Assembly: GCA_903772945.1 (NCBI GenBank)
Contig: CAICTM010000919.1
Span: forward strand, 1 to 38,707
Length of the DNA stretch: 38,707 nt
Origin: Seminavis robusta
Taxonomy: Eukaryota; Bacillariophyta; Bacillariophyceae; Naviculales; Naviculaceae
Direction: 5' to 3'
Of this stretch, positions 1 to 11,652 are shown in pieces. Under the pieces are notes generated by a model that was not told the DNA's origin, made no database searches, and saw nothing but the letters and a program-made list of their open reading frames with translations. The position numbers were made by a program, and so were the translations under genes. The first letter of the stretch is position 1. The number at the start of each line of letters is the position of its first letter.

Positions 1-2557
1 TGAGGTTTGAATCCAATAATGAAGTCTGAAAAGAATCTTTCTTCATTATCCTCTGGCAGTGTTTCTGCATTTGGAAATGGTGCATCCAGACCAACAGACT
101 CTGCCATGTCATTGAGGTAAGCCAACTCTGAATGGTTCCAGTAAGGAACAAACTTCTCCCATCCAGCTGGAATTAACTTCCTTTCTGCCTCGCTGACTCT
201 TGACAGGAAGGCTCTATTGTGTCTAATCTTGAGGATGTATCTTGCAGTTCCAGACAAGTTGAGTGCATCAGCAATGCTCCTCCTCATTCCACCATTACCA
301 AAGTGGGCAAACTTTTCATGGAAAGCCTCTAACTTTGACTTTCCTCTCCTTGATAGGTACTTCTGGAAGCTTGGTCTTTTGAGTTTGGGAGATGGTTTTT
401 GATTGTGGTCATACATTTGGTGGGTCGGCTCCTTTGGTAGTGGATCAGCCAATTGAATGGCTTTCTCAATGCAGTTGTCTCCTGCTGGCTTGGTGTCTGG
501 AGTGAACAAGGTAAATTTCTTGACAGGATCCAGTCTTCCTTGGCCAGGTTGGCTGCCCTCACTGGATGTCACCTTGTACCTGCAGAACCACTGTTGAATC
601 TTCTGCCTCATTGTTTCTGGTTGTCTCATCCTCTTCCTTAGGTACTTGGAGTATCTGTTACTGAAGACCCTTGATGATTGCAGGTCTGAGATCTCCACCA
701 TGGAATAGTGTTTGCCATCAGCTGATAGGAGACCATGTTTCAGAGCATAGAGAACCTTCTCAAAGTCTTCTGGTAAGTACTCATAGAGGGAATCCAAGAG
801 AGCATTCAAAGCTTCGAAGTAGTCAATGTGACCCTTCCTCAAAGTTGACAGAATCCTTTTCTCATAATGGAACAGGCCAAGTCTTCCCTCGATACCTGGA
901 AAGAGCAGCTCCCAATAGTCATCCTTGTGGGGCCAGGTGTCGCTGTACATGGCAGCTGGATTGAAGTTGCTCCTCCTTGCTAGCTGCATGGCAGCATGGG
1001 AGAAGTGGATGGTCTTTGTTGTGGGAACAAGGACTGCAGAAGCTATCTCTCCAGTCTCACTGGCAGCATCCCAAACAGCCACTGCTCCAACCTCTCTCTT
1101 CATGTAGTTCTTGACTGGCTGGAAAGTGTGGTCCTGACAGAATGTGTTGACGAGCAAGTGACTGACTGGATCTCTCTGGTGTGCCTCGTGTTGTCACTGA
1201 TCCTCCAAGGATTCCTGTTTGAAGCACAAGCAGCATCATACATGTCACGGATGGTGTCACCAAGAGGCGGAAACTGTCTGATGTAAGTTCCATCATTTGG
1301 AAGGAATGGTGGAGGATCCCTCTAACTTCCTTGCCAATATGAAAAGTATGACATCATGGCTCTCAGATACTCTCTGTTGATTGCATTGTAGAGTAGCCGA
1401 CTGCAGAGGTCACAATTACCATATGTAACCATTATAGACGCAAACACTTCAGTTGCTGTTCTGTCTACGTGATAGTCCTTCTTAGCAAATGCATACTTTG
1501 ATTCCACTGGATACAGCAAGGAAACATGCTCTTGGATTGACACCAGTACTTCAGATTGTTTGGCATCAAATCTTCTCTTGCAGCAGCTGCAGAACATGGA
1601 CATGACCATGCAACCAAGATGGAGGTCAGCAAATGCCAAAAATGGATGGGAAAACAGAGTTCTTGTTCCTTGGACCAGTGGCTTTCTTTCATTGTCGAGG
1701 TTTGCCAGAGCATCTTCCATCAGGACAAGGTACAGCAATGCCACATCGATCCCAGTCCACTAGGAGGAGTTTCTGACCAACAATAGAGTGATAGTGGGGA
1801 GACTCGAATTGGTCCTTTGTGGGTGGTACTGTCATGGTGAGTCCTTCGAAGTTTTGATTGAAAAGCTCCTTGTTCTTGGATCTGGTGATCGACTCAGACA
1901 CTGCTTCTGCCATAGCTATGATTGCCAGGGGAGCTATTTTGGTCTTGTGCTTCTCCACAAGGGTGGATCCTCTTACACGAGCGGTGACTTTCTCGCAGAC
2001 ACAGCTGGGAGTAGCTCATGGCCTTGGTACTTTGTGTGCTTGCTTGGCTGTGGGCTCTTTTGGTGTATCTTGTTCTGGAGCAAAAGCAAAGGTCTTCTCC
2101 ATTTTCTCTTGGGATGCTCTCCAGCTTCCTTCTCATTAGTGGAAGGGAGTAGCACTGCATTGCCTTGTCGTCTCCTGCTTTCTTTGATTGTCTCCATTGT
2201 CAGCGCATTCAAAGCGTCCTTGCCCTTTCTTGTTACTGTATTCTTATTACAGAGAATGAGTGTGATCTCTTTGGGATTCTGAGACCGCTAAGTTTGGTCC
2301 TTACAGATGACACATCTTGAGTGGATCAAAGATTCTGCTACCCCTCCTTCCATGCTGTTTGCGGCTCCTTCTTCTCTGCTCTCCTTTGATGATCTTTGGT
2401 GTTGTGCTTGGCGATGTTGAGAATGCTCTCTTCTGTTGCGATTTCTATTCTGGCTTTGGCAACCCATTCCTGTGGCTGTTGTACCTGTGGCCAGGCGCCA
2501 TGTGAGTTCGCGTAGCTGCTGTTTGCTGCTGCTGTTTCCTGCTGTTATCGTGCTCAT
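1..2557 (-). pseudogene. transposase-like gene, decayed copy A (truncated by window edge)
   Basis: Reading leftwards from about 2557, stretches of one protein appear in changing frames: an N-terminal CVICK zinc-knuckle-like motif (about 2310), a CCKRRFDA zinc-ribbon-like block (about 1570), MVTYGNCDLCSRLLYNAINR (about 1400), then CQDHTF, VWDAA, YSDTW and GRLGLFHYEKRI (about 1140-850). The spacing of CQDHTF and SDTW recalls the first two acidic residues of a DDE transposase, and the CxxC block resembles DUF6729-type zinc ribbons of transposase-like proteins; both are inferences. Several frameshifts and an early stop right after CVICKDQT mean it cannot make the full protein. The 3' end lies beyond position 1. 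A second copy sits at 21900-24780 on the other strand and shares both coding and upstream sequence, so this is a dispersed repeat family. Confidence 0.7.
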
Positions 2558-2875
2558 GTTTGGCTGGAGATAATATGACTGATCGAGTTTGAGTCTTGCA
2601 GCGGCAGCTTGTCATTGTCGATCGAACGAGGAATTCTTCTTCCTCTCCGAAAACAACAACGAATTTCGAACTAGAGTAGCACATTTGCTCCCTGTAATCT
2701 CTCATACAATGGTACGCTTAAGCTATATTTGAATCTTTTGCGACATACTTTCCTGACTGTATTAGCTTGACTTAGCCAAATCATAATCACCTGCCTGTTC
2801 ACCCCTTTATCGGACATCCTTGCTACGCGGTACATGGATGATAGCACCTCTACGGATAATCTTTGTTCTTATTTG
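2558..2875 (-). repeat. 5' flank of copy A, shared with copy B
   Basis: Read on the minus strand, this stretch aligns with 21580-21899 upstream of copy B. Shared blocks include a run like AATACxGTCAGGAAxGTAT, ATTCAAATATA, CGTACCATT and CAAATGTGCTAC, as well as AAGGGGTGAA further out. Homology fades near 2875. It therefore belongs to the mobile or duplicated unit and probably held the promoter and 5' leader. No clear terminal inverted repeat was found. Confidence 0.6.
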
Positions 2876-3230
2876 AGCTTTTATTTGTAGCTAGTAAACC
2901 AAAGTGCTCCTCGAGGAGTACCGGTACTTATCACTATGACTTTCGTGCTCTGCAGCTGACGCGATTCCTATTGGAAGTAGAAAAGAACCGCTTTGAAAAG
3001 AACCGCGGTAAAATAACACGCGGAAAAGAACCGCGGAAATGAATCAAGTAACCCACAAAAGGTAGGCGGGCCCAGTGGGGCAACGTCTTAACTTAGCCTA
3101 GTTCAACAGCGTACTATTTCAGTACTTCCTGCTCGTTTACCTGCACATTTCCCGTAGCGAAGTTTGCCAGCCAACGTGCTGTGCAGCAACTTGAACGATT
3201 TCTTCAGGGCGTGGTACTCACACTTTTAGC
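2876..3230. other. non-coding stretch with short AAAGAACCGC repeats
   Basis: No gene seen. At 2980-3040 a short motif GAAAAGAACCGC is repeated about three times, with a related AACACGCGG copy between them. The rest is unique-looking intergenic DNA. Confidence 0.5.
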
Positions 3231-3914
3231 ATGTGAGTATGGGTACTGAGCTAGTACTCAACAATATCCAAAGTCAAGTGAGTATGGGTACTGGGTAATA
3301 CTCACAATTCCCAGGGTCAAGTGAGTACGGGTATCATGTGAGTACAGGTACTTTGTGGGTACTATAGAGTACTCACTGAGTACATCATAAATCAATTACT
3401 TAGGAAATTATCTAGGTTTTTCTAGTTCTGGGCTGGGGGCTCATCAATCTTGTTGTAAAGGTCCACCATGGCATCACTATACCACTGTCATAAACCTACC
3501 TCTTCACATCTGCTGGCAGTTAGCTTGAGGAGTTCCTTGGTCCTATTCTTAGTCCATTCCTTTCTTGCATCATTGATGCATTTTTGTAGTTCTGGATGAA
3601 TCACTGTTCTTGTAGCAAATAAGGCGCATTTGGAATGTTATGTCAACCTTCTGTCCATTTGCTGAGTTTTACCATCAAACCATGTTACAAGAACTAAAAA
3701 CTCTTTCTTGGAAGCCACAAAACTCACCGAGTACTCACGATACTAACTGGTACTCACTTCGAAGTACTCACCGAATACTCACCGAAGCTCAAAAAAAAAA
3801 AGTACTCAAAATCCGGAGTCATGTGAGTACGGGTACTGAGTAATACTCACATTTTCTGAGGTCATGTGAGTATGGGTACTGAGTATACTCAGTACTCAGT
3901 ACCCGTACTCACAT
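3231..3914. mobile_element. inverted-repeat (MITE-like) element with GTGAGTAYGGGTACTG units
   Basis: The ends ATGTGAGTATGGGTACTGAG (3231-3250) and its complement at 3895-3914 match at 19 of 20 positions. More copies of GTGAGTAYGGGTACTG lie near 3280, 3317, 3336, 3820 and 3863, in tail-to-tail arrangement with AGTACTCAC units at 3720-3780. The middle (3390-3700) is unlike the ends; on the minus strand it holds a 46-codon open stretch including LQKCINDARKEWTKNRTKEL that I do not recognise. No target-site duplication is visible. This looks like a non-autonomous foldback or TIR element, perhaps carrying a gene fragment. Confidence 0.6.
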
Positions 3915-4092
3915 CGAGTACATGCAGCGTGTATTTCATGTGAGTCCCACACCCTGGATTTCTTTCCTTGCAAGTATTCTGGTCATAAGTCAAAAAAGCG
4001 TTCAGTCAAAACACGCCGTTCCCACACAACAAACACACGGCACACCAAAACTCACACACGGCACTAGCAATACAGGGAACAGCCAAGTGACA

Positions 4093-4473
4093 ATGGTGGA
4101 GTTCAGAGGACAAGGCGGATCCTGTACCGGTATGCCCATGGGCAACAATCAGGCAGTCCCATTAGCAAAACTCCTTTGTGAGGCCTATTTGCCTCCTCCA
4201 GCCTCAGTTGCAGCAGGCAACAATAACAATGAACCTGCTTTTGGAGGAAGAGCTCCCCAAGGAATGCAGCACAATTTCATGCTTTCCCTCCGAAATACTC
4301 TTCATGATGTATTGAATGCGCAAATTGAAGGAGACGAGGAAGCTGATGACACGTTTCTTGAGACGACTGGTACCGCCAATGAGAGGAATCCTGCTGCTCT
4401 TGCTGACGTCTCTGATGGTGGTGACCAGACTGCCTCCCAGCTCAACAGCACTGAAGGTGCAGCCAATATGTAA
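4093..4473 (+). CDS. small acidic protein, PMGNNQAVPL family (member 1)
   Basis: A 126-residue protein. An in-frame ATG exists upstream at 3922, but the start at 4093 (ACAATGG context) matches where the paralogues at 30543 and 32992 begin. Order: short polar N-terminus, core PMGNNQAVPL (about residues 15-24), variable Asn/Pro linker, GRAPQGMQ motif, helix-forming LRNTLHDVLNAQI, then a Glu/Asp-rich tail ending in AANM. No signal peptide, membrane segment or known domain is seen. The 3' flank (TAATCATCCTCAC, then TGGTGGAAGCACCATGTC) is also shared with member 2, so whole genes were duplicated. It lies beside the 3231-3914 element. Function unknown; I do not recognise the family. Being real is supported by cross-paralogue conservation of start, core and stop region. 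Confidence 0.72.
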   Translation: MVEFRGQGGSCTGMPMGNNQAVPLAKLLCEAYLPPPASVAAGNNNNEPAFGGRAPQGMQHNFMLSLRNTLHDVLNAQIEGDEEADDTFLETTGTANERNPAALADVSDGGDQTASQLNSTEGAANM

Positions 4474-4479
4474 TCATCC

Positions 4480-6482
4480 TCACTGTGGTGGAAGCACCAT
4501 GTCCAGCCCAAGTACAAACCCATCTTTGATTTGGCGGGGGGTTGGATTGGTCCACCACCATCCATGAAGTAGACGAGCACTGGGAAGACCGTGAAGCATT
4601 GACACCACTAGCTGGTTCCATACTACGTAGAAACAACTATACATCATAATCTAATACCATCAAGTACATGCACTTGGACTTTGGAGAGGCAGTCTTTCTC
4701 TTGGCTATGGTATGGTCGTACTGCTCCAAGTAGATACTGTACATAGCGTCGCTGAGCAAACGCCGGGGGAACCGCTGGTGCTACCGGTACCGTACCATGG
4801 CTAGCCAACTGAGCGTACTGTCCGTACTAGCTATGTGCTGTACCGGTAGCTAACAACGACATCAGTCCGTTATTACGTGTTCGTTCGCGGTTCAGCGCCT
4901 ACCGGTAGTCTAGGTACTTGGTAGCTAGCGGACAGAAAAGGAGACGTCACAAAGATAGAGTGGAATCTAGTTTGCGATAAGCATCTGTTTTCTCTCCTTG
5001 CAGCAGCGCTTGAGATCTCCTTGATCAGAATACAGACGGCGAGTCAGCGTTTCATCGAGACACCACATGATCTCAAGAGATCCAATATCCCTCGGATGCT
5101 CCCATCACCGCCGCTCTGAAAGCCGCCATTCAAGCGGGGGCTCTGTACTCTGTACCGGTACCCCAAGGCTGTCATGCTACACGGAATTATTCACTCCTTT
5201 CCTACGGAGTCAAGCTAGAAACAGTCATGCAACAGCTAGTTGATTGTCACATTTCCCGACATGCAAGCGTCACTTTCGCGTCTACACAAAATCAATGCCT
5301 TCAAATCGTTAGTCAACTACTAGCTAGCTAGTACATGCACCTTACCGCTGGCGAGACTGGTCACTAAATGAATGTTCCAACAGCAAGAGATACCCATGAT
5401 ATGTATACTATAACCCCCTGGGGTTTTCCACCTCTTGGAATATACACAGAAGGGACAACTCCATTGCGGCAGTGACCCCTGGTATGGCTACGGTACCGAG
5501 ACAAGGGATTGGTTGTCAAAGGAACAAGAAATCCATGTCGATGCTATGGAAGAATTCAAGGAAGAAGAGGAGGACGCCGGGGAGAGCACTCCTTCAACCG
5601 TGTCGGCAGTCTTGGAGTCGTTGGGTAGACTATTACCCATGTGCACAAAACGTTGGAGGAACAATTCATTTTGACCCTGGAGGAATTCTATGATCTGTCT
5701 GTCTCTGGCTGGACCATTTAAAGGAATTGGCCAACCACTCCGTCATTGCTGCGATTCCGCAGCGACTGCTTGTGAAACAAGGAACTACACTTGCTGCTCA
5801 ATATGGACCCAAGATGGTCAATATGGACCCATGATTTGGGAAATGGCAGCACAGGCAATGTAATTCAATCAACCGATCGAATGGAATCGAATCTATGGAC
5901 AAAAACGAAATGACGATTATACCGGTACCTGGGCACATGCAACAACCAACATCCTGTGACAATGACATGCTGCCATGATTCCTGCCGTCCCGGTACATGC
6001 ACGATACCGGTACCAGGTACAGGTTTGTCCTGCAAATAAATGTTCTCTCCGTTACGCAACGTTGCTTTCTTCACACTAGGGTATTGCTAGCCAGGTTCAC
6101 GACTGCTTTTGCAAAGCCTGTGAAGCTGTATTGGCAACACCCCATCTTGGTCGGATCTGCGGGGAACGTCCCGCGGCCTGCACCTGGCATTGCCAATGCA
6201 TGGCCTGGCCTCGTCACTCATCTACAGTTGCCGCCTTCGAACACTGTTGATGAACCAATTTGACCACCATTGGCGTTTGACTGGAGAAAACATCGAGAAG
6301 TCATCGGCCACTAAGTTGCTTTCTAGCAAGCTAGCTACGATCTAGCTAGCCAGCTAGCGCTTGACTGAACTGGCAGCCGAAAGGGAGATGCAGACTGCAG
6401 CGAGTTCACTTGTCCAGAAGTTGGGGCAACATTCGTAACAATCCAACAGCAGCAACAACAACACGATCAATCGAGAGCAACC
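4480..6482. other. intergenic region with possible gene remnant
   Basis: Two kilobases with no solid gene. TACCGGTA-type palindromes and GCTAGC runs are frequent. A short direct repeat, TCAATATGGACCCA, occurs at about 5799 and 5818. A possible remnant is listed separately at 5435-5840. The last 60 bases before 6483 are CAACAGCAGCAACAACA-rich and are probably the 5' leader of the receptor gene. Confidence 0.5.
5435..5840 (+). pseudogene. possible broken coding remnant
   Basis: Protein-like text passes through three frames: an acidic stretch MEEFKEEEEDAGESTPS, then KTLEEQFILTLEEFYDLSVSGW in another frame, then DHLKELANHSVIAAIPQRLL in a third. Each is short and ends at a stop. The changes of frame leave no GT..AG intron that would join them neatly. 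No domain is recognised. It may be a decayed gene or chance; the evidence is weak. Confidence 0.25.
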
Positions 6483-9472
6483 ATGAGCTTGCTAACGGCA
6501 CTTCAACGAGCACTTCTGGTGATATCTTCCATCCTTTTTGTTCAAACTACATGTGCTTCTGCAACAACATCTGAAGGTTCCTTCAGCCAATTGGCGTTCT
6601 ATGATGAGCTACGTTTCGAGGAGGGAGCAACGGTAACTCGCCAAGGCAACCTCGATGTCGTCGATGATGTCAGTATTTGCCACTTGGCCACACTCTTGCC
6701 CCTCAGTTCCGTCGAGGGTGATCACAACGACACTGGCAGCACCAGGACACCCTTTACAACCTTGGGGTCCTTCCGGGGCGCTGCCGCCATGATGCTGGCC
6801 ATGTCACACTTGAACAGCGGCAATGGCTCCATCATCCCCGAATTGGCGCAAACGCCTCAAACCTGTCCTCAGCTACGTTTTACCATGGAGCTTCTCGACA
6901 GTCAACTCGACGAACGCAAGGCCATTGATCACGTCATTGGCATGGTACAACGCAATGATCCAAAAGATCAGCCGCTACCCTGCGCCTTTGTTGGCAGCTA
7001 TCGAAGTGCCGTGTCCATGCCGACCAGCATCATTACGGGGCTTCAGGGATACCCGCAGTGGGCCGCCATGTCTACCAGCTCTGCACTGGACAATCCAGAC
7101 CAATTCCCTTTGGCTGGTCGTTTGAATCCCTCCGATGACGGGACCGCCGTCGCGGCAATCTTGTTCTTTCAATCCATCCAAGTCCAACACTTGGCCGTCT
7201 TGCACACCAGCGACGCCTATGGCAATGCTTATGTCAATGGTTTGATTCAAGCGGCAGCCATTCATGCCCCTTCTATGCAAATTCTATCCGTCGACTTGCC
7301 CTTTCACGCCTCGGAAGAAATCATTCAGCGACGCGTCGCAAAGTTAAAGGCCACGGGATTTCGCTACTTTTTTGGAATCATTTTTGATGCCGTGCATTAC
7401 GATCCACTCATGTCCGAGGCTGTGCGACAGGGCATTGCCGGAACGGGTGAACATCAGTGGATCTTTTCCGATGGAGTCGGTGTGGGACGCATGATTGGAG
7501 CCAAACACAAACCCGGGTCTCCTCTGCTGGCCGCATCGCGTGGCACCGGAATGATTACAGCCGTGGGTGGATTATTAAAGAATGCGGTGGAGGAGGATCA
7601 TCCATCGCAGCAGCAGCCAACAAGTCCCTATGATCGACTGGCCCTTGCCTTGCGAGATATTCAAAACAATCCCTACGATTTGTCTTACCTGAGCTTCAAG
7701 CTCCCGCACTATCCCGAACATCCCGACTATGATGCTTCCATTCTCTTTGCAGACCCTGAATTCTTCCATGAGCCCGGTCTGTTGGCGCCATTTCTTTACG
7801 ATACCGTTGCAGCCATTGGTTTGGCAGCCTGTCAGGAAGTCGCTTCCGGAATTACGCTGGCAGGAGACAAACACTACCAACGAACCTTGCAGACCAACTT
7901 TGACGGAGCCACTGGTCGGGTTGTCCTTAATCCTGAAACAGGAACTAGAGAAGCCACATCGGCCTTGTTCTCGTTGACCAACTTTGTGCAGGATGACACA
8001 AACAATATGGATCCAGACGGTAACGTTGGCATTCGCGCCGTTGTGGCCAATGTCTTTCAGAACGGGAATTGGACCACCTTGGAACCTTACATCTTTAATG
8101 ATGGCTCTACAGTGCCAACCCTGGATTTGCCTCCTAGCAAAGTGGATGCTAATTACATTCACACCGCGGCGCGGGCGCTCATCCTGTTCTTTGGGTGTTC
8201 CATCATGATATTGAGCATGGCCTTTGCCACGTGGACCAAACTGCATTCCAGCGATCGAGTCGTCAGGTAAGTAGACGAGATTGAATGTGTCACCATTCAT
8301 AATGATGGCAGGATCCGGCTCACAGATCTCGTTTTCCTGCATTTCACAGGGCTTCGCAGCCAGTGTTCCTGTTTATCATTTGCATTGGTACATTCTTCAT
8401 GGGTGTTTCGGTGTTGCTCCTAAGCTTCGATGACGCCGTCTTGAGGTCAATTGGATGCCAAGCGGCATGCATTGGGTTTCCATGGGCACTTTGTTTGGGC
8501 TTTGCTCTTACCGCCTCAGCTCTCTTTACCAAGACACATCGCATCAATCTCATTGTCAACCAACGACAGTTTCGAAGAGTTGCCGTGACTGCGCTGGATG
8601 TCATGAAACCCATGTTTTGTCTCGTGGGCATCAATGCCCTCACATTGATCTTGTGGAATGCTCTCAACCCGGCGGAATGGGTCCGTGAAACCACCGACTA
8701 TGATGCCTTTGGCCGGCCGTCACATTCCATTGCATATTGCTCTTACGAGGGGGCCATCCCTTACATCATCACGCTGGCAATCACCAACGTTGGGGCCATC
8801 TTTTATGCGTGCTACGAAGCCTATGTCGCCAGAGATGTCTCCACGGAATACGCCGAGTCCGAGTACATTTTCAAATCCATGGCAACCGTGCTCGTGGTTT
8901 GCTTTATCGGAATCCCCATGGCATTCGTGACAGAGGAGAGCACCACAGTCCACCGATGTACCCTTGCTGCCGTCATTTCGGCGTGTTCGCTAAGCTTCCA
9001 ACTTTATATTTTTGTTCCCAAGATCAAGTTTAATCGCCAAGCGATTCGAGATGTACATGGCAACAGCAACAACACCGCATCTAGGCGCCAGTCTGGAGTC
9101 TTCCGCGTTTCGAGCACGAGATCGTTGTCATCCGAGTCTACAGGCGAAGAGTTTGGAGTACGAGTCTTCAATCGGAAACATAGAGAAACGGATCTCGTGT
9201 CCGAAGTCCACAAATTGAAGAAGCAAAACATGAAACTGCAAATGGAAATCAACACGCTCAAGGCAGGCCGTGATGAGAGCAGCTTGGAGCTAACCCGACA
9301 AAACAGCTCGAAAAGTGTCACGTTTGATGAGTCGTCCATGATCGAAACCACCAGCTGCAGCATTGGCCATCGCAGCTTGAGGTCGATTGCTGTCTCGGAG
9401 GCTGAGAGCATCATTACGATTGACCCATTACACCCAGACGATGAAAGCAATTTGGACGTGGCTCCGTTTTGA
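6483..9472 (+). CDS. class C GPCR-like receptor with periplasmic-binding-type ectodomain
   Basis: Exons 6483-8266 and 8350-9472; the 83-bp intron starts GTAAGT, ends CACAG and splits an Arg codon (AG|G), giving 968 residues. A signal peptide (about 1-25) leads to a type 1 periplasmic-binding fold (about 65-530; blocks such as GSFRGAAAMMLAM, FVGSYRSA, VLHTSDAYGNAYVNG), which is the ligand-binding part in GABA-B and glutamate receptors. Seven hydrophobic helices follow (about 562-850), the first ALILFFGCSIMILSMAF before the intron and the other six after it. The cytosolic tail has a short coiled coil (EVHKLKKQNMKLQMEINTLK) and Ser-rich stretches. The protein is expected in the plasma membrane, sensing an external small molecule; the ligand cannot be read from sequence. 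The joined frame runs straight through into the second helix, which supports the model. The ATG has an AACCATGAG context. Confidence 0.92.
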
Positions 9473-9805
9473 GGTTCTCTGGTTGTTGCAATCTCAGGCA
9501 TACATTAGAACATACATGTCCGGGACGCTGAGGGTGCTGCTGCTGGAAGACTGAAGTTCCTCCTTTAAGATTACCGCAGGTCTTCGGTACCAGTACGAAC
9601 ACAAAGTGCGACATGCAAGAAGGAGGCAGTCCGCAGCACGTTGAGTCGTCAAGGGGATTGTGATGCTGTCCTTAAGCCCAACCTAATGCTCTCAAGTTGC
9701 CCCCAACTTACACTAGGGCTAACCTAGTTTCCAAGTTGACAACTGTATTCTGGAACACGAAAGTGCGTTCTCCACGAGTTTGCTTGGAGACCGCTTGAGA
9801 CTCAG

Positions 9806-9962
9806 CATCTCTCCGTATACCCAGGGGAAGCCGATGTTGTGCTGTACTGGTCGAAACGTAACATCCAAAGGACTGTGTAGGTTGATTCTCCGATCCTGAA
9901 ACATCTCTCCGTACCACAGGGATGCCAATTCTGTCCCGGCCGAAACGTAGCATCGAAAGGAC
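9806..9962. repeat. imperfect tandem repeat, about 96-bp period
   Basis: CATCTCTCCGTA followed by an AGGGG or AGGGA block, then GTCGAAACGTAACATCCAAAGGAC in the first unit and GCCGAAACGTAGCATCGAAAGGAC in the second. Two diverged units only. No coding role is visible. Confidence 0.55.
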
Positions 9963-10599
9963 GTCAGTCTCCAATGCTGGTTGAGGGTGACGTCCTTGAC
10001 ACCGAATATACTAGCTAGCTACAGCAATCTGATAGTATCCTGCATTTTCTACTCGCAATCTGGAACGTGGCCTGGGGATGAAAGGTCGTTGCTAGCCAGC
10101 TATCGATCAAAGCTGTATGCGATGACTGAGGTTCTGGCAGATTTGTCATCAGCACAGAGCAAACATTTTGACGTTGGTAGTCGTGAGGAAAGATGGAGAT
10201 TTCGGGAGCCAGACCAGGACGACCGTATTACACAATGGTCGATGGACCGATTCGGTCAACGAACAAGGCCGGGATCTAAGAGGCTGCTGGTCAGGGAAAC
10301 TTGCAATGTGTCGGTGAAAACGACCGACAGAGCAATCCAACTTTACCCAGCCTGGAACCACCGCAAAATTTACTCACAAATTGCTCAATCATACTGAACC
10401 ATCGTTCGTCGTACCGGTACGTCACGAGCCTAGCTAGCTAGGAAGTCTGAAATAGACAATGAACGAACACGCAAAGCAATGATTGGAATATTAGAAGTAC
10501 TAGTACGGAAACGCTTGTCCAGCGTAGAGTTTGAGAGAGTTTGAGAGGACGAGCCGATCGTTCAGCGCCACGACGACACCTCAACTCGAGAACTGTCAG

Positions 10600-11310
10600 A
10601 GCCGCCAATTGGAAGCCGCAGAAGGTTAGTAAGACTTGTGTGGCAATCAACAGGGCGTACCGGCGAGTCACATCCACAGGATTCCAAGAAGCGAACCACG
10701 GGCTCCCCAAAGGGAGCGGCTGCACGAGGCAGCACCAGAAGACGTGAAAAGACTGTTTGGGTGCCAGGTCCCAGCGCACTACCGGCAAGTCAAATACCAC
10801 GAGACCCCCAAAGGAGTGGCTCCAAGGAGTACAGGGAATGGCACTTGGTGAGCGTCTGTGAGAGAAGACTGTGAACTGACCTTTGCTGTTGCTGGATTGT
10901 CGATGTCCTACGAAAAACGAGACAACGGTTTGAGGCGCCACCGTTTACGAATTGAAGCGACTATTGAAACAAAGACAAGAAGAACCAACGGTACCTTGCA
11001 CGAGGACGAACCAGCAACCAACGGTGAGCGACTGTCACTCTAGTAGCAGCAAGACAAAGAGATGCGTGAGAACAACGGCGACTCCGCCAAACAGAAGAGC
11101 TGACCGTTACCTTGTACGAGTACGCTCCATCTCCACTTGAACCACCGCAAGACGACACCTTTCCCAGCAGACCAACGTTCAGCGAAGCCGATGAGGACCA
11201 GCCCCGGAAGACTGACCCCAGCAGCTTCTCAAGGTTCAAACGAACTCTGAACTACTACGGTAATGACAGCACTGATAAAGGTGTCATCGTCATGCAATTG
11301 ATGAGAGGAT
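10600..11310 (+). pseudogene. possible degenerate coding repeat
   Basis: Two pairs of diverged protein-like repeats appear in different frames: AYRRVTSTG...PKGSG near 10660 against AHYRQVKYHETPKGV near 10775, and KRLLKQRQEEPTV near 10955 against EQRRLRQTEELTVTLYEYA near 11075-11125. The last frame stays open to 11312 (DDTFPSRPTFSEADEDQPRK). Frames change without neat introns. It may be a broken gene or internally duplicated non-coding DNA; no domain is recognised. Confidence 0.22.
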
Positions 11311-11652
11311 GAGAATGAAATGAAGAATGAGCAACGGGCCCTTTTTCGAGCAACCACAGCGTTCGTTCGGGAGGTTTTCGGGAAACGGCAAAATCAAACT
11401 TGAAACGTTTCAAAATGTGACGTGGGTTCAGCGAGTGTGCCGGGCGTGGATGTGCGTTAAGAGCATTAAGGTCAGAGTTAAACATCAGAGGAGGATTTAT
11501 TATCGAAGCCGCATTTGTCGAGGAGAGTGCGTGGGAAAGACAGTCATCAGACTGTGCCATTGCATCTGATCCCAAGCCATCCATGCATTGGACTAGAGAT
11601 AGAATCTGACAGCACGAGATAGCAAGAAAGAATAGTACACTGTACATGCAGA

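Larger units (their letters stand above)
9473..11652. other. intergenic region, degenerate repeats, no firm gene
   Basis: Over 2 kb without a convincing gene. It contains an imperfect direct repeat at about 9806-9872 and 9902-9962 and a possible degenerate coding remnant at 10600-11310 (both listed separately). TAGCTAGCTA and TACCGGTAC palindromes mark 10010-10030 and 10410-10440. The open stretch at 9981-10397 has no recognisable features and I do not call it. Confidence 0.5.

Noticed and set aside
3922..4092. 57-residue N-terminal extension of small-protein member 1
   Set aside because: Paralogues start at the equivalent of 4093; the extension overlaps the edge of the repeat element and has no counterpart.
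7575..8342. 255-codon open frame antisense to the receptor gene
   Set aside because: Shadow of a real coding exon on the other strand; no independent features.
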